A stretch of 19,144 nucleotides of DNA from a bacterium (GTDB lineage: Bacteria; Eremiobacterota; Eremiobacteria; Baltobacterales; Baltobacteraceae): contig JAJYHP010000184.1 of NCBI GenBank assembly GCA_021784715.1, forward strand, positions 1 through 19,144, read 5' to 3'. The stretch's first letter is position 1; each line of letters begins with the position of its first letter. The position numbers were made by a program, and so were the translations under genes. Shown here one piece after another: positions 1-8,715 of this stretch. Below the pieces are notes generated by a model, which searched no databases, was not told the DNA's origin, and saw nothing but the letters and a program-made list of their open reading frames with translations.

Positions 1-43
1 CCGCGAGACCGCCACCGATGACGACGACGTCGTGCTTGATCAC
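1..43 (-). CDS. FAD-dependent oxidoreductase, N-terminal fragment (cut by the window edge)
   Basis: Only the first 14 codons are present; the gene runs off the left edge. Starting at a GTG complementary to bases 41-43, the peptide reads M-IKHDVVVIGGGLA. This is the beta-alpha-beta dinucleotide-binding fingerprint (GxGxxG-like, here GGGLA) at the start of many flavoproteins. A purine-rich GGAAAGG lies about six bases upstream and supports this start. The pattern KHDVVVIGGGLAG is common at the N-terminus of succinate dehydrogenase/fumarate reductase flavoprotein subunits, but GidA-like or L-aspartate oxidase-like proteins cannot be excluded from 14 residues. The gene lies downstream of the diguanylate cyclase on the same strand. 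Confidence 0.65.
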   Translation of the reverse strand, partial: MIKHDVVVIGGGLA

Positions 44-133
44 GTTGACCTTTCCGGGGAGAGGCGTTTGCCTCTTTGTATACCTCCGCGCGCCGCGCGA
101 GCCCCACGACCTTGGTCGGGAGGAGCGGATCGC
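44..133 (-). promoter_or_regulatory. Short intergenic leader with a hairpin and a weak -10-like box
   Basis: These 90 bases separate the diguanylate cyclase stop from the flavoprotein start. A perfect 6-bp stem with a 4-base loop (AGAGGC/GCCTCT, bases 60-65 and 70-75) sits just upstream of the ribosome binding site. A TATACA box lies at 77-82 on the minus strand, and a CGACC/GGTCG palindrome further upstream (around 108-119). I see no convincing -35 box and no U-tract. It may hold a promoter for the flavoprotein, or a processing or attenuation hairpin in a joint transcript. This is weak evidence. Confidence 0.2.
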
Positions 134-1297
134 CTAGGGCGCCGTCTCGGCCGCGGCGGGAACCTCGCCGTCGGGCGCCTTCTTGCGCTCGTAGAATACG
201 AAGCAGTTTTTGCCGCGCTGCTTCGCCTTGTAGAGCGCCTCGTCGGCGGCGTGAAAGAGGGTCTGTCCCTCGACGCCGTCGGTGGGAAACATCGAGACGC
301 CGATCGAGGTGGAGAGCCCGCTCCGGCGCATCGCGGCGAGCATACGCTGGACGCCCTGCTGGGCGTGTTCGCGGTCGCTCTGTGCCATGACCAGCACGAA
401 CTCGTCGCCGGCGTATCGTGCGATGATATCGCCCTTTCGGGCGTTCTTTTTCAGCACTTGGGCGAAGCGTTTGAGCGCTAGGTCGCCAAGGCCGTGCCCA
501 CCGGTGTCGTTGATTTTCTTAAGATCGTCGAGGTCGAGAATTACGAAGGCGAAGGGGGTGTCGTACCGCTCGGAGGTGTGGAGCTCGCGGTCGAGCATCT
601 CGTTGAGCGCGCGCCGGTTGGGAATGCCGGTTAGGCTGTCGGTGAGCGCGAGTCGCTGCGATTCTTCAAGCAAGCGGCGGGTCTCTTCATGCAGCCGCGC
701 ATTCTCCACGGCGACCGCGGCCTGCGAGGCAAAATCGAGCATCATGCGGAGCTGGTTCTCGGTGACTTCCTCGCCCGGCGGTGAGTCGGCGTAGAGGATG
801 CCGCGCACGACTTCGCGAGCGATTAGCGGCACGGCGCAGTATGGGCCGCGTCCGTCCTCCAAGGGACGGTCGGCGTCGTCCTCGCTGCCGAAGGCGAGTT
901 CGACGCTGCGCGAGACGAGATCGTCCATCGTCGACGGGGTGCGGTACGCACGAGGATCGGCGGCGTGTAGAACCGTGCCGGAGCTGTCGCATTCGAGTCG
1001 GCGGATGAGGCTGCCGCCGTCGATCGCGTCGAAAAGAATGACGCGCTTAAAGTGGAGCGCCTCGCTGACGCCGCGCATCACCGTCGAAAGAATATCGTTG
1101 ATCTCGAGCGTGGAATTTAAGGTCGTGAAAACTTGTTGGAGTACGAAGAGTTCCGCGTTCTGTGCGGCGTATTCATCTCTCTCTGCTTCGACCATGGCGA
1201 GCCGGGAACGCAACCGAGCAACCTCCTCGGCTAGGGCCTCGGGGTCGGAGGATGGCAAACCGGTCCCAGCCTCGCCGGGGGAGAGGCTACTCTCCAT
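134..1297 (-). CDS. GAF-GGDEF diguanylate cyclase
   Basis: The 387-aa protein has no signal peptide or membrane segment, so it is probably cytosolic. Residues 20-50 form a likely coiled coil, about 50-200 a GAF-type sensor domain, and about 212-370 a GGDEF domain that makes cyclic di-GMP from two GTP. The active-site loop reads AGDEF (296-300), a common active variant of GGDEF. The product-inhibition I-site RxxD is present as RKGD (287-290) at the usual spacing. Other family landmarks are DSLTGIPNRR, LDLDDLKKIND and the C-terminal ALYKAKQRGKN. The ATG start lacks a well-spaced Shine-Dalgarno; only AAGAG directly abuts it. The gene is divergent from dnaE across about 63 bases. The signal sensed by the GAF domain cannot be read from sequence. 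Confidence 0.93.
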   Translation of the reverse strand: MESSLSPGEAGTGLPSSDPEALAEEVARLRSRLAMVEAERDEYAAQNAELFVLQQVFTTLNSTLEINDILSTVMRGVSEALHFKRVILFDAIDGGSLIRRLECDSSGTVLHAADPRAYRTPSTMDDLVSRSVELAFGSEDDADRPLEDGRGPYCAVPLIAREVVRGILYADSPPGEEVTENQLRMMLDFASQAAVAVENARLHEETRRLLEESQRLALTDSLTGIPNRRALNEMLDRELHTSERYDTPFAFVILDLDDLKKINDTGGHGLGDLALKRFAQVLKKNARKGDIIARYAGDEFVLVMAQSDREHAQQGVQRMLAAMRRSGLSTSIGVSMFPTDGVEGQTLFHAADEALYKAKQRGKNCFVFYERKKAPDGEVPAAAETAP

Positions 1298-1360
1298 CTC
1301 TTAAGGTTACGTCAGGCATTTGTAGAAGTTTAGGTAGCGTGTGTTAAGGGTTTGTACAGG
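1298..1360. promoter_or_regulatory. Divergent intergenic region between the diguanylate cyclase and dnaE
   Basis: Only 63 bases separate the two divergent starts, so both promoters must overlap here or extend into coding sequence. The stretch is more AT-rich than its surroundings. AAGGG at 1346-1350 is a plausible ribosome binding site for the TTG of dnaE at 1361. I could not identify a convincing -10/-35 pair in either direction. Confidence 0.35.
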
Positions 1361-4300
1361 TTGAGTCCATTCGTCCATCTCCACGTCCACTCGGAGTATT
1401 CCCTGCTTGACGGCGCCTGCCGGGTCGACGATCTCTGTCGACGGAGCGCCGAGGATGGAGCCCCTGCCGTTGCGCTCACCGACCACGGCGTGATGTATGG
1501 CGCGATGGAGTTCTACTATGCGGCTCGCGAACATCGCCTGACGCCGATTTTGGGCTGCGAGGCGTATATCGCCCCGCGAGGACGGTTCGATAAGAAAGTC
1601 CGCGACGAAGCGCACGTCACCCTTCTCGCCGCCGATCCCACCGGATACCGAAACCTCAGCACCCTCGTTTCCAAAGGCTTTCTCGAAGGTTTTTATTACA
1701 AGCCGCGTATCGATATGGATCTGCTCGAACGGTACAACGATGGGCTGATCGTGCTCTCGGGCTGTATGTCCGGGATGGTCGCGGCGCCCTTGCTCGCCGA
1801 CGATCGTCCGCGCGCGATTGCAAACGCCCGCCAATTCTACGAAATTTTCGGCGACCGGTTTTACATCGAGGTCATGCGCCACGGGATGCCGGAGGAGGAG
1901 AAGATCAACACGGGCCTCGTCAGCGTCGCGCGCGAACTGGGGCTACCGATCGTCGCGACCAACGACTCGCACTATCTCGCCCAACGCGACGCTCCGGCAC
2001 ACGACGTCTTGCTCTGCATACAGACCGGAAAGACCGTCGCCGATACGACGCGGATGAAATTTCACGGCGATCAATTCTACGTGAAGTCTGCGGAGGAGAT
2101 GGCCGAACTCTGGCACGACCTTCCCGAGGCGGTCGAAAATACGGTGAAGATCGCCGAACGCATCGACATGCGGATTCCCGAGCGGGTCTTTCACCTGCCG
2201 CAGTATCCGGTTCCCGACGATGCTGTCGTGCCGCGCGACGATGCCGCCTATCTACGCGAGCTCTGCGAACGAGGGCTCGTCGAGCGATATGGAGAGCGAC
2301 GCATTGCCGAAGATGCCGCCCTGCGCGAGCGGCTCGATTATGAGTTGTCGATTATAACGAAGATGGGCTTCGCGTCCTATTTCCTCATCGTCTGGGACTT
2401 TATAAAATTCGCGCGCGACCGGGATATCCCGGTGGGTCCGGGGCGCGGCTCGGCGGTCGGCTCGATCGTTGCGTATTCGCTGCGCATTACCGATTTGGAC
2501 CCGTTGCGCTTCAACCTAATTTTCGAGCGGTTTCTCAATCCGGATCGTATCTCAATGCCCGATATCGATACGGATTTTTGCGTGGAGCGACGCGACGAAG
2601 TCATCGCCTACGTACGCGAAAAATATGGTGAAGATCGCGTCGCTCAGATCGTGACCTTCGGAAAGATGTTGGCGAGAGCGGCGGTTCGCGATGCGGGGCG
2701 AGCTTTAGGCGTGCCGCTTCCCGATGTCGATAAGGTTGCGAAGCTCATTCCCTCGGGGCCGGGCGGAATGACGATCGGCGAAGCGCTCGAGCAAATTCCC
2801 GAATTGAAAATGCTCAACGACCAGCGCCCGGAGATTCGCGAACTCTTAAAAACTGCGCGCGCGATCGAGGGGCTCGCGCGCAGCGCCGGTACGCACGCCG
2901 CGGGCGTCGTCATCGGAGCCGAGCCGCTCGTCGAACACGCTCCTTTGGTGCGATTGAACGAGGGGGGAGTGAACACCCAGTACGATATGACGTGGATCGA
3001 AAAAATCGGTCTGCTGAAAATGGATTTTCTCGGGTTGCGCAACCTCACGGTCATGCACGCCGCCGTGCGAGAGATTCGCAGGACCGGCGATCCCTCATTC
3101 TCGCTCGAAGGGATCCCGCTCGACGATCGCGCGACCTTCGAGATGCTCTCGCGCGGCGATACCGCCGGCGTCTTTCAACTCGAGAGCGAAGGAATGAAAC
3201 GCGTCTGTACCGAGCTTCGTCCATCCCGCTTCGAAGATATCATCGCGTTGGTCGCGCTCTATCGCCCCGGACCGATGGATTGGATTCCGCAGTATATCGC
3301 GATCAAACATGGACGGCAGAGACCGACCTACCTCCATCCCGTCCTCGAACCGATCCTCTCCGAAACCTATTCGATCGCTTGTTATCAAGAGCAGGTCATG
3401 CAGATCGCTCGCGATTTTGCCGGCTTTACCATGGGGCAGGCCGACGAACTCCGCAAGGTCATGGGCAAAAAGCAAAAGGAGAAGATTCCGGTCTTCCGAC
3501 AGAAATTCGTCGAAGGCGCGGTCGCGCGCGTCGGCGTTAGCGTCGCCCTCGCGGAGCAAGTGTTTACCTTCATCGAGCCGTTCGCCGGTTACGGGTTTAA
3601 TAAATCGCACGCCGCCGCCTACGCGCTGATCTCCTATCAAACCGCGTATCTCAAGGCGAATTATCCGCTTCCCTATTTAGCGGCGCTCATGGGCTCCGTG
3701 CGCGATAAGACGGAGAAACTCGTCGAATATATCGATGTCGCTCGTCGTCTGGGAATCGAGGTGCTGCCGCCCGACGTGAATGAGTCGATCAGCGATTTCG
3801 GCGTCGTCGGAACGAGTATTCGCTTTGGTTTGGGCGCGGTTAAAGGTGTCGGTGAGGGCGCGGTGGCCTCGATCGTCGAAGCGCGCGAACGTGGCGGACG
3901 TTTTCGCGATCTCTTCGATTTCGTCGAGCGGATCGACGGCAAACAAGCGAATAAGCGCGTCCTCGAAGCGTTGGTAAAGTGCGGAGCGCTCGATGCGCTA
4001 CCGGGAAATCGAGCCGAGAAATTAGAGGGAATCGATCGCGCGGTCGCGCTCTCTGCGACGCGCGCGAGAGAGAGCGCACTCGGGCAGACCTCGCTTTTCG
4101 GCGACCTTTCGAGCGAGATCGGCGTCGCTCCGGCGCTCGAGCGTAAGCAGGCTCCGACGCAGCGGCAAATCCTCAAATGGGAGCGAGAGACGTTGGGAAT
4201 CTTCGTTTCCGGGCATCCGCTCGCCGAACACGAAGAGCGCTTCGCTCGCATGGGCATTTTGCCGATTCGCGATCTCGGAACCCGTCAGGACGACGCCGAG

Positions 4301-4801
4301 GTGAAGATCGCCGGACTCGTCGCCTCCGTGCGGCGAACGATGACGCGGAGCGGAGCGCAGATGCTCATCGCGCAGATCGAGGATACGACGGGCACCTGCG
4401 AAGCGATCGTCTTTGCAAAGTTATACGCTACGGCATCCTCGCTTTTCGTCGCCGACGACATTCTCGTGCTGCGTGGGCGCGTGCGCGTACGCGAGCGGCC
4501 CGGAGAGAGCGAGGATGCCGTCCCGGTCGTCTCGCTCTCCGTCGATGAAGCGACGCCCTTTAACGCACCTGCCGCCGACGCGCTCCCTCCGGTACGAGGG
4601 TGGCTGCTCGATCTGCGGTCGCGCGATCAGATCGATCGGCTGACGGTCCTGCTGGAACGGTGCCCGGGCGACGCGCGCGTCACCCTTCGAGCGAAGGATC
4701 GCCAGCGAGAATTGCCTCGACGTCTCGGCGGAGAGCGACGCGTGCGCGCAGAACTCGTCGCGATCTTCGGTGACGACGGCGTTCACCTTCAGACCGAGTA
4801 A
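1361..4801 (+). CDS. dnaE: DNA polymerase III alpha subunit (DnaE1 type)
   Basis: This is the replicative polymerase of the holoenzyme, 1146 aa and full length. The order is an N-terminal PHP domain (about 1-280, HLHVHSEYS at 6-14), palm/thumb/fingers ([10 protein letters not shown] at 359-368; PDIDTDF with D401 and D403; KMDFLGLR with D555), a helix-hairpin-helix ([10 protein letters not shown]) and an OB fold near 975-1055 ([10 protein letters not shown]). Counting from the TTG at 1361, the three catalytic aspartates fall at the same numbers as in E. coli DnaE. That start also has AAGGG 10 bases upstream. An in-frame TTG at 1352 lies too close to that site. The PHP domain keeps all nine expected metal ligands, unlike E. 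coli. There is no DnaQ-like exonuclease insertion, so it is DnaE rather than PolC. The hisZ gene follows after 11 bases. Confidence 0.97.
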   Translation: MSPFVHLHVHSEYSLLDGACRVDDLCRRSAEDGAPAVALTDHGVMYGAMEFYYAAREHRLTPILGCEAYIAPRGRFDKKVRDEAHVTLLAADPTGYRNLSTLVSKGFLEGFYYKPRIDMDLLERYNDGLIVLSGCMSGMVAAPLLADDRPRAIANARQFYEIFGDRFYIEVMRHGMPEEEKINTGLVSVARELGLPIVATNDSHYLAQRDAPAHDVLLCIQTGKTVADTTRMKFHGDQFYVKSAEEMAELWHDLPEAVENTVKIAERIDMRIPERVFHLPQYPVPDDAVVPRDDAAYLRELCERGLVERYGERRIAEDAALRERLDYELSIITKMGFASYFLIVWDFIKFARDRDIPVGPGRGSAVGSIVAYSLRITDLDPLRFNLIFERFLNPDRISMPDIDTDFCVERRDEVIAYVREKYGEDRVAQIVTFGKMLARAAVRDAGRALGVPLPDVDKVAKLIPSGPGGMTIGEALEQIPELKMLNDQRPEIRELLKTARAIEGLARSAGTHAAGVVIGAEPLVEHAPLVRLNEGGVNTQYDMTWIEKIGLLKMDFLGLRNLTVMHAAVREIRRTGDPSFSLEGIPLDDRATFEMLSRGDTAGVFQLESEGMKRVCTELRPSRFEDIIALVALYRPGPMDWIPQYIAIKHGRQRPTYLHPVLEPILSETYSIACYQEQVMQIARDFAGFTMGQADELRKVMGKKQKEKIPVFRQKFVEGAVARVGVSVALAEQVFTFIEPFAGYGFNKSHAAAYALISYQTAYLKANYPLPYLAALMGSVRDKTEKLVEYIDVARRLGIEVLPPDVNESISDFGVVGTSIRFGLGAVKGVGEGAVASIVEARERGGRFRDLFDFVERIDGKQANKRVLEALVKCGALDALPGNRAEKLEGIDRAVALSATRARESALGQTSLFGDLSSEIGVAPALERKQAPTQRQILKWERETLGIFVSGHPLAEHEERFARMGILPIRDLGTRQDDAEVKIAGLVASVRRTMTRSGAQMLIAQIEDTTGTCEAIVFAKLYATASSLFVADDILVLRGRVRVRERPGESEDAVPVVSLSVDEATPFNAPAADALPPVRGWLLDLRSRDQIDRLTVLLERCPGDARVTLRAKDRQRELPRRLGGERRVRAELVAIFGDDGVHLQTE

Positions 4802-4812
4802 CGAGGAGAGGC

Positions 4813-6006
4813 ATGAGGCTTCCACCCGGAGTTCGCGATTGGCTTCCGCAAGAGTTTGCTTTCAAGCAGAGCGTTGAAGACCGGATAGCGGTCGTTTTCG
4901 ATCACTGGTCGTACGCGCGCATACTCACCCCGACCTTCGAAAGCTACGAATCGCTCGAGCGCGGATTGGGGGAGAAGCTCATGCGGCAAACTTTTCGGTT
5001 CAGCGATCCGCTCGGTGAGGAACTGGCGTTGCGCACCGAAATGACGACCCCGATCGCTCGCGTGGTCTCGACGCGATTGCGCAACGCGAGCCTACCGATT
5101 CGGCTTTCGTATATCGCTCCAGCCTATCGCTACGAAGAGCCGCAGCTCGGGCGCATGCGCGAATTCACGCAAGCCGGCGCCGAATTGATCGGAGCGCCCG
5201 GTGCCGACGCCGATGCCGAAGCGCTCTTCATGGCGATCGAGACGCTCGATGCCGTTGGGCTCGCCGACGCGCAATTCGATATCAACGACTCGGCGATCGT
5301 CGACGGAGCGCTCGTCTCGCTCGGGCTCTCCGGCTCGGCGGTGCGTTCGTGGAAAGCGGCGATCGCGGCGCGCAACCTCGTCGATCTCGATGGCTTTGCA
5401 TCGCGCGACGGCGTGCGCTCCGAGCGCTATGCGCTCTTGCGTCGTTTGGTCGTCACGCGCGGAACCGAGGACGTGCTCGCGATGGCGCGCGAGCTCGCAA
5501 TGAATCCGGAGGCGCAGGCGGCGATCTATCGCCTCGAACGGATTTTGGCGCGCGCCGCCGCGCTCGGCTTCGGGGCGCGCATCGCCATCGATCCGGCACT
5601 CTTACGCGATCTTGAATACTATACCGGCTTCGTTTTCGAAGGCTTTCTCGGCGATCTCGGGTTCTCTCTCTGCGGCGGCGGGCGCTACGACGGGCTGTTG
5701 CCGCGTTTTGGTTACGACGTGCCCGCCGTCGGGTGGATGGTCGGCGTCGAAAGAATTCTCCTCGCGCTCGAGCGGCGCCGCATCGGTGAGCGCCGTAGCC
5801 GAGAGGTCGATGTCTTCGTCGTTGGCTCGGATCGCGCGGCGATGTCGGAGCGCGCACGCGGCCGTCGCGTTCGTGTCGACGTTCGCGGGCTCGACCGGAG
5901 CGCGGCGATCGCTTACGCGCGACATAAGGCGATCCCGCGGGTCCTCATCGCGTGCGGCGAGGAGGTCGAAGAGATCCTCCTCGAAGCCGACGAGCGAGCG
6001 CTATGA
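4813..6006 (+). CDS. hisZ: ATP phosphoribosyltransferase regulatory subunit HisZ
   Basis: The 397-aa protein is a paralogue of histidyl-tRNA synthetase that does not charge tRNA. It binds short-form HisG to make the active, histidine-regulated ATP phosphoribosyltransferase. Class II synthetase-like motifs are visible: [18 protein letters not shown] starting at 105, RDLEYYTG (265-272) and GGGRYDG (288-294). The tail after about 320 (DVFVVGSD onward) is a shortened remnant of an anticodon-binding-like domain. The immediately adjacent HisG is of the short type, and this settles HisZ over HisS. GAGGAGAGG lies just upstream of the ATG. The gene follows dnaE by 11 bases, and its stop overlaps the hisG start (ATGA at 6003-6006). 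Confidence 0.88.
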   Translation: MRLPPGVRDWLPQEFAFKQSVEDRIAVVFDHWSYARILTPTFESYESLERGLGEKLMRQTFRFSDPLGEELALRTEMTTPIARVVSTRLRNASLPIRLSYIAPAYRYEEPQLGRMREFTQAGAELIGAPGADADAEALFMAIETLDAVGLADAQFDINDSAIVDGALVSLGLSGSAVRSWKAAIAARNLVDLDGFASRDGVRSERYALLRRLVVTRGTEDVLAMARELAMNPEAQAAIYRLERILARAAALGFGARIAIDPALLRDLEYYTGFVFEGFLGDLGFSLCGGGRYDGLLPRFGYDVPAVGWMVGVERILLALERRRIGERRSREVDVFVVGSDRAAMSERARGRRVRVDVRGLDRSAAIAYARHKAIPRVLIACGEEVEEILLEADERAL

Positions 6007-6638
6007 GTTCGTTGACGATCGCGCTGCCGAAGGGGAGCCTCTACGACGAGAGCTCCGCGCTGCTCGGAGCGATCGGGATCGAGATTCCCGGCGATCCCGG
6101 GCGACGGCTGACGATGAAGAGCAACGACGGCTCCGCGGAGTTGCTATTGCTGCGCCCGACCGACGTCCCCGCATACGTGGAGTTCGGAGCCGCAGATTGC
6201 GGCATCGTCGGGAAAGACACGCTCTGGGAGAGCGAGCGCTCCGTCAGCGAGGCGGTCGACCTTCGCTTCGGGGCCTGTCGTCTCGTGGTTGCGGCGCGTC
6301 GTTCCGACGGCTATCACGAAGGTGCGCGCTATCCGACGTTTTTGCGGGTCGCCACGAAATTCAAGCGTATGGCAACGCAATATTTTTCGGAACGCGATAT
6401 CCCTTGTGAAATTATCGCGTTACACGGTTCGGTCGAACTCGCACCGATCGTCGGTCTCGCCGACGTTATCGTCGATTTGGTCGCGACGGGAAGTACGTTG
6501 CGCGAGCACGATATGGTCGTCGTCGATGAGATCGCGGCATCTTCGGCGCGCTTCGTGCTCAATCCGGTCGCGTATCGCAGCAAATACGCTCGCCTCTCCG
6601 CGCTTTGCGAGCGCCTGCAACGGATGGTCGCATCGTGA
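6003..6638 (+). CDS. hisG: ATP phosphoribosyltransferase catalytic subunit, short form
   Basis: HisG condenses ATP with PRPP in the first committed step of histidine synthesis. At 211 aa it is the short form, lacking the C-terminal regulatory ACT-like domain; HisZ supplies that function. Landmarks are the N-terminal LTIALPKGSLYDES, the GAADCGIVGKDTL segment, and the PRPP-binding loop VDLVATGSTLREH near residues 157-169. The start is the ATG of an ATGA overlap with hisZ, and the stop overlaps the hisD start (GTGA at 6635-6638), so hisZ, hisG and hisD are probably translationally coupled. Confidence 0.95.
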   Translation: MSSLTIALPKGSLYDESSALLGAIGIEIPGDPGRRLTMKSNDGSAELLLLRPTDVPAYVEFGAADCGIVGKDTLWESERSVSEAVDLRFGACRLVVAARRSDGYHEGARYPTFLRVATKFKRMATQYFSERDIPCEIIALHGSVELAPIVGLADVIVDLVATGSTLREHDMVVVDEIAASSARFVLNPVAYRSKYARLSALCERLQRMVAS

Positions 6639-7921
6639 AGTTCGTTCGTGCCGACGATCCGGTGGGGATGGCTGCGGTCCTGCGGCGCGGTTGGAGGCCC
6701 GATCCGGACCTGGTCGCTCGCGTCGCGGCGATTCTCGCCGACGTAGAGACGCGGGGGGATCGAGCGATTCTCGAGTATTCGCAGCGTTTCGACGCACCCG
6801 AGTACCGGCTGACGCATTTGCGCGTTCCGATTCCCATGCCCTCGGTCGCGCGCGTCGCATTACAAGAGGAGGTCGCTGCGGCGATCGAGCGCGCTCGCGA
6901 GCGCATCGTCGATTTCCATCGTCGACAGCGCTGCGAGGACATCGCCTATCGTTGCGATGACGGAACGGAGTACGCGTTTCGACGCGAACCGCTCGGAGCG
7001 GTCGCGGTCTATGCCCCCGGCGGGAGCGCCGCGCTTCCCTCCTCGGTGCTGATGGGCGCCCTGCCCGCGAAGATTGCCGGCGTACGGCGCACCATCGTTC
7101 TGACGCCGCCGCAACGGGACGGGCGCGTGCATCCCGCGGTCCTTTTTGCTGCGAGTCTCTGCGAAGTGGACGAGTTGTACGCCGTCGGCGGAGCGCAAGC
7201 GATTGCCGCAGCGGCGTTCGGCACGCAGAGCATCGTACCGGTCGATAAGATCGTCGGTCCGGGCAACTCCTACGTGACCGAAGCGAAGCGTCAGGTCTTC
7301 GGTCTCGTCGGGATCGACGGGCTCGCCGGGCCGTCGGAAGTATTGGTGGTTGCCGATGCGGCCGCTTCGTCGGAACTGGTGGTCGCCGAACTGCTCGCGC
7401 AGGCCGAACACGACGCGGAGGCCCGCGTCGCCGCGATTAGCGACTCGTACGAGCTTCTCGAGAGTTGCGCGCAACTACTCGGGGCGCTCGACGTTTCGCG
7501 CCTACCGAGGGGGGCGACGATCGCGGCCGCGCTCGATCGCCACGGCTTCTTTATCGAGGCGCGCTCGAAAGGCGAGATCGCCGCGACGATCGCCGCATTC
7601 GCGCCCGAGCACTTGAGCCTGCAAGTCGCCGACCCGGAATTTTACCTCACGCACCTGCGCAGCGTCGGCGCGGTATTCGTCGGCAGCGCGACCCCCGTCG
7701 CGTGCGGCGATTATCTCGCCGGCACGAACCACGTCCTTCCCACCTCGGGCTCGGCCCGCTTCGCATCGGGGCTCGCACTCGCCGATTTCGTACGGTCGTA
7801 CAGCGTGGTACGCAATTCCGAGTTGCGTATGAGCGGTGATGCGGCCGCCATCGCGGCATTCGCCGCCTTCGAAGGGCTCGACGCGCACGCGCAGAGCGCA
7901 CGTTTGAGGATGAAACCGTGA
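6635..7921 (+). CDS. hisD: Histidinol dehydrogenase
   Basis: HisD oxidises L-histidinol twice with NAD to give L-histidine, the last two steps of the pathway, in the cytosol as a zinc enzyme. The protein is 428 aa, the normal length. Conserved blocks are YAPGGSAALPSSVLMGALPA, YAVGGAQAIAAAAFGT, VDKIVGPGNSYVTEAKR and AGPSEVLVVAD. Catalytic and zinc residues are in place: Q256 and H259 (QAEHD), E325 and H326 (APEHL), D359 (CGDY) and H418 (EGLDAHAQS), all within three residues of E. coli numbering. I chose the GTG at 6635, which overlaps the hisG stop, over an upstream in-frame TTG at 6605. Its own stop overlaps the next start (GTGA at 7918-7921). Confidence 0.97.
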   Translation: MKFVRADDPVGMAAVLRRGWRPDPDLVARVAAILADVETRGDRAILEYSQRFDAPEYRLTHLRVPIPMPSVARVALQEEVAAAIERARERIVDFHRRQRCEDIAYRCDDGTEYAFRREPLGAVAVYAPGGSAALPSSVLMGALPAKIAGVRRTIVLTPPQRDGRVHPAVLFAASLCEVDELYAVGGAQAIAAAAFGTQSIVPVDKIVGPGNSYVTEAKRQVFGLVGIDGLAGPSEVLVVADAAASSELVVAELLAQAEHDAEARVAAISDSYELLESCAQLLGALDVSRLPRGATIAAALDRHGFFIEARSKGEIAATIAAFAPEHLSLQVADPEFYLTHLRSVGAVFVGSATPVACGDYLAGTNHVLPTSGSARFASGLALADFVRSYSVVRNSELRMSGDAAAIAAFAAFEGLDAHAQSARLRMKP

Positions 7922-8715
7922 ACGTCGATTTCGTTGCGCTCGACCTCGATGGAACCTTAATTGGGCGCGACACGCGTCTCTCTCCGCGCATTCGTACCTG
8001 CGTGGCGGCGGTACTCTCGCAAGGAACGGCTATCTGCATCGTTACCGGACGGATGTTTCGGGCCGCCGCTCCGTTCGTTCGCGAACTCGGATTACGCGCG
8101 CCGACCATTTGCTACCAAGGCGCGTGGGTAGTCGAGGGCGAGAGCGGGCGGCGCATCCTCGACCGACCGATCGCCGCGCCTCTCGTCGAAGAGATCCTCG
8201 ACGAATTTAACTCCGAGGATTTGCACCTCCAACTTTATGCGGACGACCGCTATTACTGCGAACGGAACAATCGTTTCGCCGAACTCTACGCGTCGTTAGC
8301 CGGCGTCGCGCCGATCGTCGCTCCAATGCGGGAAAGGTTTGCGGGGCGGAGCGCGACCAAGGCCGTGGTGGTGAGCGATCCCGATATCGCAGCGGAGGTC
8401 GAGCTCCGGGCGCGGCGACGCTTCGGCGAGCGGCTCTACATTACGCGCAGCTATCCCGAGTTCGTCGAAATGCTCGATCCTACGGTCGATAAGGGAAGCG
8501 CGTTAGCGTTCGTTGCCGAACGCTCGGGGATTCCGATGGAACGGGTGCTCGCGATCGGCGACTCCTGGAACGATCTTCCGATGATCGAACGAGCGGGCAT
8601 CGGTGTAGCCATGGGAAACGCGCCGGTCGAAGTACGCGAACGCGCCGATGCCGTCGTTGGGCGCGTCGACGAAGACGGCGTCTGCGATGCGCTGGAGCGC
8701 TTCGTCCTACGATGA
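7918..8715 (+). CDS. Cof-type HAD-superfamily phosphatase
   Basis: The 265-aa protein is a HAD hydrolase of the Cof/YidA type (class IIB cap). Such enzymes usually dephosphorylate sugar phosphates or similar small molecules. Motif I is ALDLDGTLI with nucleophile D9 and acid/base D11. Motif II is the threonine in VTGR. Motif III is K192 in VDKGSAL. Motif IV is GDSWND with D215 and D219. The cap lies between about residues 80 and 185. Its place in a histidine-gene run invites the idea that it is a histidinol-phosphate phosphatase, but that activity belongs to other HAD or PHP families, so I leave the substrate open. It starts at the GTG of a GTGA overlap with hisD, and its stop overlaps the ftsQ start (ATGA at 8712-8715). 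Confidence 0.92.
   Translation: MNVDFVALDLDGTLIGRDTRLSPRIRTCVAAVLSQGTAICIVTGRMFRAAAPFVRELGLRAPTICYQGAWVVEGESGRRILDRPIAAPLVEEILDEFNSEDLHLQLYADDRYYCERNNRFAELYASLAGVAPIVAPMRERFAGRSATKAVVVSDPDIAAEVELRARRRFGERLYITRSYPEFVEMLDPTVDKGSALAFVAERSGIPMERVLAIGDSWNDLPMIERAGIGVAMGNAPVEVRERADAVVGRVDEDGVCDALERFVLR

Noticed and set aside
3673..4257. Minus-strand frame of 194 residues inside dnaE
   Set aside because: Ser/Arg-rich antisense shadow of dnaE, with no motif or ribosome binding site.
4813..6006. Histidyl-tRNA synthetase (HisS)
   Set aside because: Synthetase-like motifs are present, but the neighbouring HisG is the short form that needs HisZ and the C-terminal anticodon-binding part is reduced.
6605..6634. 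Upstream TTG start for hisD
   Set aside because: It would overlap hisG by over 30 bases, while the GTG at 6635 forms a 4-base overlap like the neighbouring junctions and gives the normal family length.
7918..8715. Histidinol-phosphate phosphatase (HisB/HisJ/HisN role) for the HAD protein
   Set aside because: The motifs are those of Cof-type sugar-phosphate phosphatases. Only position suggests a histidine role.
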